Shown: positions 56,793-64,000 of the stretch, piece by piece | Layout: every line of letters begins with the position of its first letter | How positions within the stretch are numbered: the stretch's first letter is position 1 | From: Streptococcus sp. LYSM12 | Lineage (GTDB): Bacteria; Bacillota; Bacilli; Lactobacillales; Streptococcaceae | Direction of reading: 5' to 3' | NCBI RefSeq assembly: GCF_004569635.1 | Contig: NZ_SPOZ01000010.1 | Coordinates: forward strand, 1 to 64,000 | Length of the DNA stretch: 64,000 nucleotides | The notes under the pieces: model-generated | The model's database searches: none | Told to the model about the DNA's origin: nothing | Seen by the model: the letters and a program-made list of their open reading frames with translations, nothing else | Made by a program: the position numbers and the translations under genes

Positions 56793-58175
56793 TTATCTTC
56801 TACGACGACGGCGTGACCGCACTTCCATATGTTCTTCTCTGCTTTCACGGCGCTTTTTACTTTTTCTAATCGCTATGATAAACGGTAAACTAGCAAGAAC
56901 AAGAGCGATTGGAATTAAGAGGGCATACCAATACGTAGTGACTAACCGTTTCCAATCAACAGACTCTCTCGTAGTGGATGACGCATCACTAGATACCTGC
57001 GCGTCACTAGCCATTGTACTTGGCTCTATCTCGATTGGCTCCACAGCCAGGCTATCTGAAATCAAGGGGCTAACTGTTTCCAGTCCATTGTCAACTTGCA
57101 ACTGATTAGCTTCTACCGTATAGATTGGCTCTTGTCCACGTCGCACGGTTGCATAAAAATCAGACGGCAGGTTGTAGGGTTGACCATTGATGATTTGCTT
57201 ACCTGCTGTCAATACTTTTTTATATTCATAATCTGCATAAGCTTTTTCGAGCAAGGCATTGCCAAATGGATGGCGGTAGTACTCTCCATCCTGGTCAGAC
57301 CAATCTCCAACCCCCATAATAAGACTAATCAGCCGTTGCTCTCCTCGTTTAGCCGTTGCAATGTAGTTAAAGGCACCGCGAGGACTGGAACCTGTTTTCA
57401 GCCCATCTACACCTTCGATTCCATATTTAGCACCTGGAAGTGAGTAATTATAGGTTTCAAAGGTCTCCTCATAGGGTGTTCCTGCCTTGACTGTCACCAC
57501 AGGATACTTAGTATGTTCCAAAATTTCAGGGTAATTTTTCAAAAAATGATAGACAAGAATAGACAAATCTCTTGCTGTAGTCTGATTGGCTGCATCATGA
57601 TCATAGCGCGTTGGATTGTAATAGCCGTGGAAAGATCTAGCAGCTGCCCCACTGGCATTGGACCAGTAGGTATTTGTCATGCCAAGCTCTTGTGATTTGG
57701 CATTCATCATATCCAAAAAGGCATCCGGGTCATTGTTTGAAATATAATTTGCTAACATCACTGTAGTTGCATTAGAGGACGGAACAGCCGTCATGGTAAT
57801 CAGTTCCCCAACGGTGTAATCAACACCTGCTACAATTTTGTTATTCGATATTTCATAAATGCCTGCAATCGCTTGATCATTCGCTGTTGCTGTAATCACT
57901 GTATTTTCAGTAAATTTACCTTGACTCATCGCTTCATAGACCATATAAAGCGTCATCACCTTACTCATACTAGCGGGGTCACGCACTTCATCAGGATTAT
58001 CTTGCCAGACAACATCACCGGTATTTCCATCAATGATGATCGACGACTTAGGACGGTTGATTTCTTTGACATCATACCCTGCTGCTCGCGTAATATCCAT
58101 CACTTCATTTGCCCAAGCAAGAACTGGTACCGTAGATACAAGCAATACCAAACACCACGCTACAAGCTTCTTCAT
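56793..58175 (-). CDS. D-alanyl-D-alanine carboxypeptidase (PBP3-type)
   Basis: A serine peptidase of family S11 that trims the terminal D-Ala of peptidoglycan stems. A signal peptide covers about residues 1-23. Motifs are SxxK with Ser69 and Lys72 in ASMSK, SSN in AVPSSNATT and KTG in [11 protein letters not shown] beta-rich domain follows, then a C-terminal membrane anchor ([20 protein letters not shown]) and an Arg-rich tail (RSRRRRRR). It starts about 63 bp after cvfB. Confidence 0.93.
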   Translation of the reverse strand: MKKLVAWCLVLLVSTVPVLAWANEVMDITRAAGYDVKEINRPKSSIIIDGNTGDVVWQDNPDEVRDPASMSKVMTLYMVYEAMSQGKFTENTVITATANDQAIAGIYEISNNKIVAGVDYTVGELITMTAVPSSNATTVMLANYISNNDPDAFLDMMNAKSQELGMTNTYWSNASGAAARSFHGYYNPTRYDHDAANQTTARDLSILVYHFLKNYPEILEHTKYPVVTVKAGTPYEETFETYNYSLPGAKYGIEGVDGLKTGSSPRGAFNYIATAKRGEQRLISLIMGVGDWSDQDGEYYRHPFGNALLEKAYADYEYKKVLTAGKQIINGQPYNLPSDFYATVRRGQEPIYTVEANQLQVDNGLETVSPLISDSLAVEPIEIEPSTMASDAQVSSDASSTTRESVDWKRLVTTYWYALLIPIALVLASLPFIIAIRKSKKRRESREEHMEVRSRRRRRR

Positions 58176-58238
58176 TCTTTATCTCCTATCTTTTTCTTTA
58201 CTATTCATATAACGAATGACCGATCAAAAAGGTTACAC

Positions 58239-59093
58239 TTATACCAATTCTGTCCCCATTTCATCCTGTTTAATTTTCCCTAACTTCATCAAGCTTCCCA
58301 AGGCTTTTTTAAACTGACCTTTTGAAATACCGAAAACAGCCTTAATATCATCCGGAGATGATTTATCATTTAAGGTCATAAAGCCTCCATTGCCCTCCAA
58401 ATACGTCAAGATCATTTGCGCATCATTTTCTAGCATCTCAAAGGAACGCGGTTTGACAGACAAATTTAAGGTTCGATCCACTTGGCGGTAGCCGATGACC
58501 CGTACCTGCAATTCTTCACCGAGACGTGGCTCTGCGAACCGCTCATTTGGGTGAATGAAGCCTAGCATATTATTCTTAGGTAAGTAAACAAAGGTTCCAC
58601 TCAACTTCAAGCGATAAACAATAGCCTGCAGGTTCTGATTTTGCATATTATCATAAGCAGGACCTGCCAAACGCTGAAAATCCTCTTGAAAGGCAGGCAA
58701 GGCCCAAATCCGGTCTTTTTTATCAACATCATAACGGACATAGAGCTTATCTCCTTTTTTAGGCCACAATTCTTTCAAATCAGGCAAAACATCAAGCGAC
58801 ACTACTACCTGCTTATCCGGTAAGCCCGTATCCACAAAAACACCGAGGTCGCGACGTACTTCTGTCACCTCTCCCCAACCAAAACGAGTACGGGTCGCAA
58901 CCACTTCTTTTGTCGTCAATCGGGGTTTCTGTTTCATATCTATATAAGCAAAGCCTTTGACTGACTCTCCTAGCTGATGATTCCCCTCTTCTTTTGCAAG
59001 GGCAAAGGTAAAGCCCTCCTTTTGAACAAAATAAAATTCTTGATTCTCGTCTGTCACCAGACCCGTGATAAAGGTTGCTAATAATTGATTCAT
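58239..59093 (-). CDS. CvfB-type S1-domain RNA-binding protein
   Basis: 284 residues. Three S1-like beta-barrel regions (for example EVTEVRRDLGVFVDTGLPDKQ near residue 80) precede a C-terminal winged-helix segment (GFMTLNDKSSPDDIKAVFGI). CvfB proteins bind RNA and affect virulence gene expression in staphylococci and streptococci. It follows frr by about 70 bp. Confidence 0.88.
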   Translation of the reverse strand: MNQLLATFITGLVTDENQEFYFVQKEGFTFALAKEEGNHQLGESVKGFAYIDMKQKPRLTTKEVVATRTRFGWGEVTEVRRDLGVFVDTGLPDKQVVVSLDVLPDLKELWPKKGDKLYVRYDVDKKDRIWALPAFQEDFQRLAGPAYDNMQNQNLQAIVYRLKLSGTFVYLPKNNMLGFIHPNERFAEPRLGEELQVRVIGYRQVDRTLNLSVKPRSFEMLENDAQMILTYLEGNGGFMTLNDKSSPDDIKAVFGISKGQFKKALGSLMKLGKIKQDEMGTELV

Positions 59094-59166
59094 AGGTTCT
59101 TTCTATTCTACTAGTGGATACAAACAGCAAAAGGGCTAAGGGATTGTTCCCCGCCCATACATTTTC

Positions 59167-59724
59167 TTAGACTTCCAAGAGTTCTTTTTCTTTCTCAGCA
59201 GTCATTTGGTCAATTTTCTTAATAGCATCATCCGTCACTTTTTGAATCTCTTTTTCCAGTGATTTCAGATCGTCTTCGGTAATTTCCTTAGCTTTTTCAG
59301 CTTTCTTTGCCTCATCCATAGCATCCCGACGGATATTACGAATTGCAATCTTAGCATTTTCACCAACCTTCTTCACATCTTTGGCCAGATTTTTACGCGT
59401 TTCCTCCGTCAAGGCTGGAATAACCAAACGAATGACTGTGCCATCAGATTGTGGTGTCAAACCAAGGTCAGAAGCATTCAGCGCACGTTCAATATCTTTC
59501 AAGATAGACTTGTCAAATGGAGTAATCAATAAGACACGCGCTTCTGGAACAGTAATCCCCGCTAATTGGTTGAGCGGTGTATCTGCCCCATAATATTCAA
59601 CTGAGATACGGTCTAGCAAGCTCGCATTGGCACGTCCAGCACGAATATGGCTGAACTCCCGTGCCAAACTTTGATGCGACTGCGCCATGCGGTCTTGAGC
59701 TTTTGAAATAATTTCCTTTGTCAT
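59167..59724 (-). CDS. Ribosome recycling factor
   Basis: Releases ribosomes from mRNA after termination, together with EF-G. The 185-residue length and the [20 protein letters not shown] and [14 protein letters not shown] segments are family hallmarks. It begins 10 bp after pyrH, the classic pyrH-frr pair. Confidence 0.97.
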   Translation of the reverse strand: MTKEIISKAQDRMAQSHQSLAREFSHIRAGRANASLLDRISVEYYGADTPLNQLAGITVPEARVLLITPFDKSILKDIERALNASDLGLTPQSDGTVIRLVIPALTEETRKNLAKDVKKVGENAKIAIRNIRRDAMDEAKKAEKAKEITEDDLKSLEKEIQKVTDDAIKKIDQMTAEKEKELLEV

Positions 59725-59734
59725 AAAATCTCCT

Positions 59735-60469
59735 TTATTTTACTTCTTTATTATTAGAAACCGTTGTTCCGATTTGCTCGCCAAATACAACGCGTTTGAT
59801 ATTACCAGTTTCATTCATATTAAAGACAACAAGGTCAATATCATTGTCCATTGATAGAGTAGAAGCAGTCGCATCCATAATCTTCAAGCCACGACTAATG
59901 ACCTCACGATGGGTCAACTCATTGAATTTAACCGCATTGGCATCTTTCTTTGGATCAGCATTGTAGACACCATCCACACCATTTTTTGCCATTAAAATCG
60001 CATCTGCCTCAATTTCAGCTGCACGAAGGGCTGCAGTTGTATCCGTTGAGAAATAAGGAGAACCAATACCTGCACCAAAAATCACAATTCTTCCTTTTTC
60101 CAAATGGCGTAAAGCACGTCCACGGATATAAGGTTCGGCGACAGATTGCATCGCAATAGCTGTCTGCACACGCGTGTCAACACCAACCTGTTGCAAGGCG
60201 TCTGCCATCACCAAGGCATTCATTACTGTTCCAAGCATCCCAGTATAGTCCGCCTGTACACGATCCATACCAGCTTCTGCTGCTGGCTCGCCACGCCAAA
60301 GATTTCCACCACCAATTACCAAGGCAATCTGAACACCTGAAGCAGCCACTTCTTGAATTTCCTGAGCCATTTGCTGAACTGTTGGAATATCAATCCCAAT
60401 ACCACGTTCACCTGCCAAGGCTTCTCCAGATAATTTTATAAGAATACGTTCATATTTTGGTTTCATCAT
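59735..60469 (-). CDS. UMP kinase
   Basis: Phosphorylates UMP to UDP. Amino-acid-kinase fold with KLSGEAL and [10 protein letters not shown] near the N-terminus and [11 protein letters not shown] near the C-terminus. Two consecutive ATGs are possible starts. It is the first gene of the pyrH-frr operon. Confidence 0.97.
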   Translation of the reverse strand: MMKPKYERILIKLSGEALAGERGIGIDIPTVQQMAQEIQEVAASGVQIALVIGGGNLWRGEPAAEAGMDRVQADYTGMLGTVMNALVMADALQQVGVDTRVQTAIAMQSVAEPYIRGRALRHLEKGRIVIFGAGIGSPYFSTDTTAALRAAEIEADAILMAKNGVDGVYNADPKKDANAVKFNELTHREVISRGLKIMDATASTLSMDNDIDLVVFNMNETGNIKRVVFGEQIGTTVSNNKEVK

Positions 60470-60494
60470 CTTACCCCTCTATTCTATCTTTACC

Positions 60495-60503
60495 ATTTTA
60501 TCA
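60495..60503 (-). promoter_or_regulatory. Possible pyrH promoter -10
   Basis: TGATAAAAT (extended -10) about 25 bp before the pyrH start. There is no clear -35 hexamer. Confidence 0.4.
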
Positions 60504-60535
60504 TAAAATTTTCATTTTATATAGTCAGATGGACA

Positions 60536-60569
60536 GATAAAAAAGAAAAATCTCATCGAAGAGATTTTT
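60536..60569 (-). terminator. Terminator of the flippase gene
   Basis: AAAAATCTC / GAGATTTTT followed by CTTTTTT on the minus strand, touching the stop codon of the flippase gene. Confidence 0.85.
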
Positions 60570-62210
60570 CTATGAAATATGTAATTTTGTCCGTAAAAGA
60601 GTAGCCCGAGTACCAATCAGTTTATCCAAGTGGCGGGTTTTTAAGGTTAAAATTCCAAAAATAAAAACACCAATAACTCCTGAAATCCCTACATGAATCG
60701 CACTTGACATATAGCCTGTTGCAGGAAATAATAGGCTCATACCAGATTCAACCAGCCAAACCCCCAGTCCCATAATAAGAGAAATGCTTAGAACCTTGCA
60801 AACATCTCTCCATAAACGGCCTTGCGAAATAGGAATTATCTGGGAGATACAGCGGTCAAACAAAATCACTGATACTGTCAATCCAATCGCTGTAGACACC
60901 AAAGGACCATAGACCTTAAATAAGTAAAAGGCTGGAAGTTGGAGGATAAGTTTCACTGCAAAGCCAATGAAAAAATACAACATCGCCTTACGATTCTGGA
61001 AAATTGCCTGAATAATCACTCCAAGCAAGGAATACAAACCTTGAATGAAAACCAATAACAGATTGATAACAAAGAGGTAAATCGCTTGGTTCTCAGCAGG
61101 ACCATAGAAGACACTATAAAGGGGATGCGCTAGAACCACCGAACCAATAATAGCAGGAAGAATCAGGAGAAAGAGGAGCTGGATATTATCGACAATTAAA
61201 TCAGCAGTCTTTTTCATATCCTTTTGCACAAATCGCTCTGTTATCATCGGAATTGCCACACTACCGATAGACGTTGTAACCCCAATAATCAACATTGTAA
61301 TCTTACTTGGATTGGCCGTCATATAAGTCGAGAGTGTCAATAATTCCGTTCTTGTAAGTTCTGTTATCTCAAGCAGGGTATTGATAAAGGTCAGCTGATC
61401 GACAATTTGGAAAATCTGAATAGCTGAACCTAAAATAATAAGTGGAATCGCTTCTTTGACTGTTTCTATAATCAAGGGCTTCAAAGCGATAGTAGTAACC
61501 ACAGGCTTTGCTCCTATCACCTTTGCAATAAATCCCTCCTTATGCAAACTGTAAACAAGGACGCCAACACTCGCAATCATTCCGATAAAAGCTGCAAAGG
61601 TCGATTGGATAACCGCTGAAAGATAGTTTCCTGACCCCAACTTCATGATGTAGAAGGTCGTTCCTAAAATCCAAATAACACGGACAATCTGCTCCACAAT
61701 CTGACTAATAGCATAGGGTTTCATATCATGATGTCCTTGGAAAAAACCACGCATGATACTCATTGCTGGGAAAATAAAGAGGGGAGGAACCAAGCTATAC
61801 ATCACCGGTGTTAATTGCTCTTTCACTCCTGAAAGCTCTGCTAAAATCGGAGAGCTACAAAACATAATCCCTGCAAAAATCGCTCCCAAAATTAGCATAA
61901 GTTTGAACAATTCTCTCACCAAATAGTAAGAAATATCCTGGCGTCCCTGCACATTATACTTGGCAATCTGCTTGGCTACAGCAGTCGGCAACCCAACGGT
62001 TGAAATCAGTAGAAAATTTCCATACACCTGATAGCCCATGTTAAACAAACCATTGGCTTCTGCGCGATGACTCCCCATCCACAGATACCAAGGGATGATG
62101 TAGGCAATTCCTATCAAACGACTGATAAAATTTCCGGCCGTCAGCCAAGCTAACCCCTTGACCATACTTGCCTGTTGCTGCGTCTGCTCTGTTGTTCTAG
62201 TTTCTGTCAT
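60570..62210 (-). CDS. MurJ/YtgP-type lipid II flippase
   Basis: A polytopic protein of the MOP superfamily; streptococcal YtgP is the MurJ lipid II flippase. It has 546 residues with about 14 membrane segments, starting MVKGLAWLTAGNFISRLIGIAYIIPWY after a polar head. A charged MGSHRAEANGLFNMGYQVYG loop follows the first segment. It is transcribed alone between rplA and pyrH. It could alternatively serve another lipid-linked saccharide. Confidence 0.88.
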   Translation of the reverse strand: MTETRTTEQTQQQASMVKGLAWLTAGNFISRLIGIAYIIPWYLWMGSHRAEANGLFNMGYQVYGNFLLISTVGLPTAVAKQIAKYNVQGRQDISYYLVRELFKLMLILGAIFAGIMFCSSPILAELSGVKEQLTPVMYSLVPPLFIFPAMSIMRGFFQGHHDMKPYAISQIVEQIVRVIWILGTTFYIMKLGSGNYLSAVIQSTFAAFIGMIASVGVLVYSLHKEGFIAKVIGAKPVVTTIALKPLIIETVKEAIPLIILGSAIQIFQIVDQLTFINTLLEITELTRTELLTLSTYMTANPSKITMLIIGVTTSIGSVAIPMITERFVQKDMKKTADLIVDNIQLLFLLILPAIIGSVVLAHPLYSVFYGPAENQAIYLFVINLLLVFIQGLYSLLGVIIQAIFQNRKAMLYFFIGFAVKLILQLPAFYLFKVYGPLVSTAIGLTVSVILFDRCISQIIPISQGRLWRDVCKVLSISLIMGLGVWLVESGMSLLFPATGYMSSAIHVGISGVIGVFIFGILTLKTRHLDKLIGTRATLLRTKLHIS

Positions 62211-62353
62211 ATTTGTTCTTTCGTCTCTTTCTTTCTACTTCTTTATTATAACCTTTTACATTTGACTTGTAAAACTAGAACTCACCGAACCAAAGGATAG
62301 ATGCAGGGAGGTCAAACAAGAAACGGATGTCTTTCAAGAGGTAAACTCACTGT

Positions 62354-62459
62354 TATAGTCTTTTAGTTTGCTTTTAGTACTGGTCAACGAGCTGCAGGCT
62401 GTACTAGAGTACGACAAAGTGAGTGAACGAAGGAATAAAAGATAAACGAAACGACTATA
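62354..62459 (+). mobile_element. RUP-like palindromic element, copy 10
   Basis: A full-length copy between the rplA terminator and the flippase gene. The core reads TACTGGTCAACGAGCTGC. Confidence 0.88.
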
Positions 62460-62474
62460 AAACCATTTTAGGAT

Positions 62475-62503
62475 AGAAGAAAAGCCTTATCAAGCGATAA
62501 GAC
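62475..62503 (-). terminator. Terminator of rplK-rplA
   Basis: GTCTTATC / GATAAGGC with a GCTT loop, followed by TTTTCTTCT on the minus strand. Confidence 0.8.
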
Positions 62504-62514
62504 ATTTTCGTTTC

Positions 62515-63204
62515 TTACAATGAATTTGGATCAACCTTGATACCCACACCTTGAGTCGTTGTGATAGTCAAGCTTGTGATATATGTACCTTTTGCTGTAG
62601 CTGGTTTTGCTTTCACAATTGTATCATGGAAAGCTTTGAAGTTTCCTACTAATTGCTCAGCGTTAAATGATACTTTACCAATGATAGCTTGTACGATACC
62701 AGCCTTATCAGCACGGTAAGTAATTTTTCCGCCTTTAGACTCCTCAACTGCTTTTGCAACATCCATTGTTACAGTACCAGTTTTAGGATTTGGCATCAAG
62801 TTACGTGGTCCAAGGACACGTCCGAGGCGTCCAACAAGTGCCATCATATCAGGTGTTGCGATTACAACGTCAAAATCTAACCAACCACCGTTGATTTTTG
62901 CAACAAGATCATCTTCACCAACAAAATCTGCACCTGCAGCCTTTGCTTCTTCAGCTTTTGCACCACGCGCAAATACCAATACGCGCGACGTTTTTCCAGT
63001 TCCGTTTGGCAATACCATAGCACCACGAATCTGTTGATCTGCTTTACGAACGTCGATGTTCAAGTTGTAAGCAACTTCTACAGTTGCATCAAATTTTGCA
63101 AAATTAGTTTCCTGTGCAAGAGCTACAGCTTCTTCTACGCTGTAAGCCTTTGTGCTGTCGATTTTTTCAAGTGCAGCACGCATTTGTTTGCTTTTTTTAG
63201 CCAT
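62515..63204 (-). CDS. 50S ribosomal protein L1
   Basis: 229 residues of the L1 stalk protein, with [17 protein letters not shown] and [13 protein letters not shown] ([16 protein letters not shown]) signatures. It is the second gene of the rplK-rplA operon. L1 often represses its own operon by binding the leader. Confidence 0.98.
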   Translation of the reverse strand: MAKKSKQMRAALEKIDSTKAYSVEEAVALAQETNFAKFDATVEVAYNLNIDVRKADQQIRGAMVLPNGTGKTSRVLVFARGAKAEEAKAAGADFVGEDDLVAKINGGWLDFDVVIATPDMMALVGRLGRVLGPRNLMPNPKTGTVTMDVAKAVEESKGGKITYRADKAGIVQAIIGKVSFNAEQLVGNFKAFHDTIVKAKPATAKGTYITSLTITTTQGVGIKVDPNSL

Positions 63205-63236
63205 TTTTTATTCTCCTTGTAATGTGGTCATATCGA

Positions 63237-63273
63237 TTTTCATCTCCCACGTCACTCATCAGAAATGATGAAG
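63237..63273 (-). promoter_or_regulatory. Possible L1-binding element before rplA
   Basis: On the RNA: a CATCAT / ATGATG-like stem with a short loop, GATGAGTGAC, then GTGGGAGATGAAAA. A similar GTGGGAGGTAAAA lies upstream of rplK (63767-63779). L1 leaders imitate the 23S rRNA target; the match is only by eye. Confidence 0.4.
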
Positions 63274-63299
63274 TCTTGCGGGTTGTAGGTCGTTATTGA

Positions 63300-63725
63300 T
63301 TAGTCAACAACAGTGAATCCCATAGAACGAGCAGTACCTTCAATCATACGCATTGCAGACTCAAGGTTTGCAGCGTTCAAATCTGGCATTTTAGTTTCAG
63401 CAATTTCTTGTACTTGCGCACGAGTAACTGTTGCAACCTTTGTTTTATTTGGTGTGCCTGAACCTTTTTCAACACCTGCAGCTTTTTTCAAAAGAACCGC
63501 AGCTGGTGGTGTTTTACAGATGAAATCAAATGATTTATCTTCGTATACTGAGATTACAACTGGGATAATCATACCAGCTTGATCAGCTGTACGAGCGTTA
63601 AATTCCTTAGTGAATCCCATGATATTGATCCCTGCTTGACCAAGTGCTGGTCCAACCGGTGGAGCTGGAGTAGCTTTACCTGCAGGAATTTGAAGTTTTA
63701 CAAGTTTTTCGACTTTTTTAGCCAT
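63300..63725 (-). CDS. 50S ribosomal protein L11
   Basis: 141 residues, starting [20 protein letters not shown] with [15 protein letters not shown] and the C-terminal [15 protein letters not shown]. First gene of rplK-rplA, with AGGAGG upstream. Confidence 0.98.
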   Translation of the reverse strand: MAKKVEKLVKLQIPAGKATPAPPVGPALGQAGINIMGFTKEFNARTADQAGMIIPVVISVYEDKSFDFICKTPPAAVLLKKAAGVEKGSGTPNKTKVATVTRAQVQEIAETKMPDLNAANLESAMRMIEGTARSMGFTVVD

Positions 63726-63766
63726 CTTTAAATCCTCCTATTGTGGTTTTTACGGTAATTACAGAT

Positions 63767-63800
63767 TTTTACCTCCCACAAATATGTGATTTTCCACATA
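63767..63800 (-). promoter_or_regulatory. Possible L1 leader element before rplK
   Basis: In the rplK leader, TATGTGG / CACATA pairs around AAAAT, followed by TTTGTGGGAGGTAAAAA. It shares the GTGGGAG-R-T-R-AAAA motif with the rplA leader. Confidence 0.4.
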
Positions 63801-63807
63801 CCTCCCC

Positions 63808-63835
63808 ATTATACAGTATTTTGGTAAAAAATCAA
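63808..63835 (-). promoter_or_regulatory. Promoter of rplK-rplA
   Basis: TTGATT (63830-63835), a 16-nt spacer and TATAAT (63808-63813), about 82 bp before the rplK start. Confidence 0.75.
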
Positions 63836-63878
63836 GCTTTATATTTACTTTTTCTCACTTTTTTTATAGAATAAGGCT

Positions 63879-64000
63879 ATGACATTCTTGAAATTTGCTT
63901 CGGTTCTACTCCTCATTCTTTCTTTTGTTATTTCGATTACAGTTGTAAGACTATTTCGTTTGCAAAAAAAAGGCTGGAACTTTGCCGATATTGCCTTTCC
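63879..64000 (+). CDS. DUF3397-like membrane protein (partial)
   Basis: A gene that runs off the window. It starts MTFLKFASVLLLILSFVIS, with a membrane segment and then RLQKKGWNFADIAF. This start and its place divergent from rplK fit the streptococcal DUF3397 family. Only about 40 codons are present. AAGG lies 2-3 nt before the ATG, a weak site. Confidence 0.6.
   Translation, partial: MTFLKFASVLLLILSFVISITVVRLFRLQKKGWNFADIAF

Overview
The window looks like a chromosome segment of a low-GC streptococcus, most likely Streptococcus suis or a close relative. The evidence is the conserved ribosomal and housekeeping block at the right end (rplK-rplA, a MurJ/YtgP-type flippase, pyrH-frr-cvfB-dacA-yozE-phoH), a complete streptococcal accessory Sec (SecA2/SecY2) locus, several LPXTG surface proteins, and about ten copies of a ~106-bp TA-targeting palindromic element resembling the pneumococcal RUP repeat. 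Almost every gene is on the minus strand; ald and a partial gene at the right edge are the exceptions.

Layout. (1) 0.7-5.3 kb: a large MucBP-repeat LPXTG adhesin gene with a one-base frameshift in its repeats. (2) 5.8-30.8 kb: an accessory Sec and serine-rich-repeat (SRR) glycoprotein island. In transcription order it has four glycosyltransferase genes (GT2, gtf3, DUF1792-GT2 fusion, GT2), a 3211-residue SRR adhesin, then secY2-asp1-asp2-asp3-secA2-gtfA-gtfB and a 55-codon asp4-like gene. GtfA/GtfB prime the adhesin with GlcNAc, the other transferases extend the glycan, Asp1-3 prepare or modify the substrate, SecA2/SecY2 export it, and sortase anchors it. (3) 31-37.5 kb: a membrane glycerophosphodiesterase, a gene relic, and a heterodimeric ABC exporter behind a leader peptide and terminator. 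(4) 38.1 kb: tRNA-Thr(GGT). (5) 38.3-52 kb: remnant of a Tn5252/ICESa2603-type conjugative element. It keeps mating-pore genes (PrgI, VirB4, VirB6-like, lysozyme/CHAP, Maff2, YdbC) and an AgI/II-like LPXTG adhesin, but no relaxase, coupling protein or integrase is visible. (6) 53.3-64 kb: ald and the housekeeping block.

The most striking observation is that the two large surface-protein genes flanking the accessory Sec machinery both have a homopolymeric G tract inside the spacer between the -35 and -10 promoter hexamers (10 G in a 15-nt spacer; 9 G in a 16-nt spacer). This is the architecture of slipped-strand, phase-variable promoters, and suggests ON/OFF switching of both adhesins while the export and glycosylation genes lack such tracts. 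Other points of note are an RUP-like element inserted in a conjugation gene with a perfect TA duplication (excision in silico restores the frame), one such element nested in another, and two leader-ORF plus terminator arrangements upstream of an ABC exporter and of the conjugative-element adhesin. All functional statements come from reading the sequence; no database search was run.
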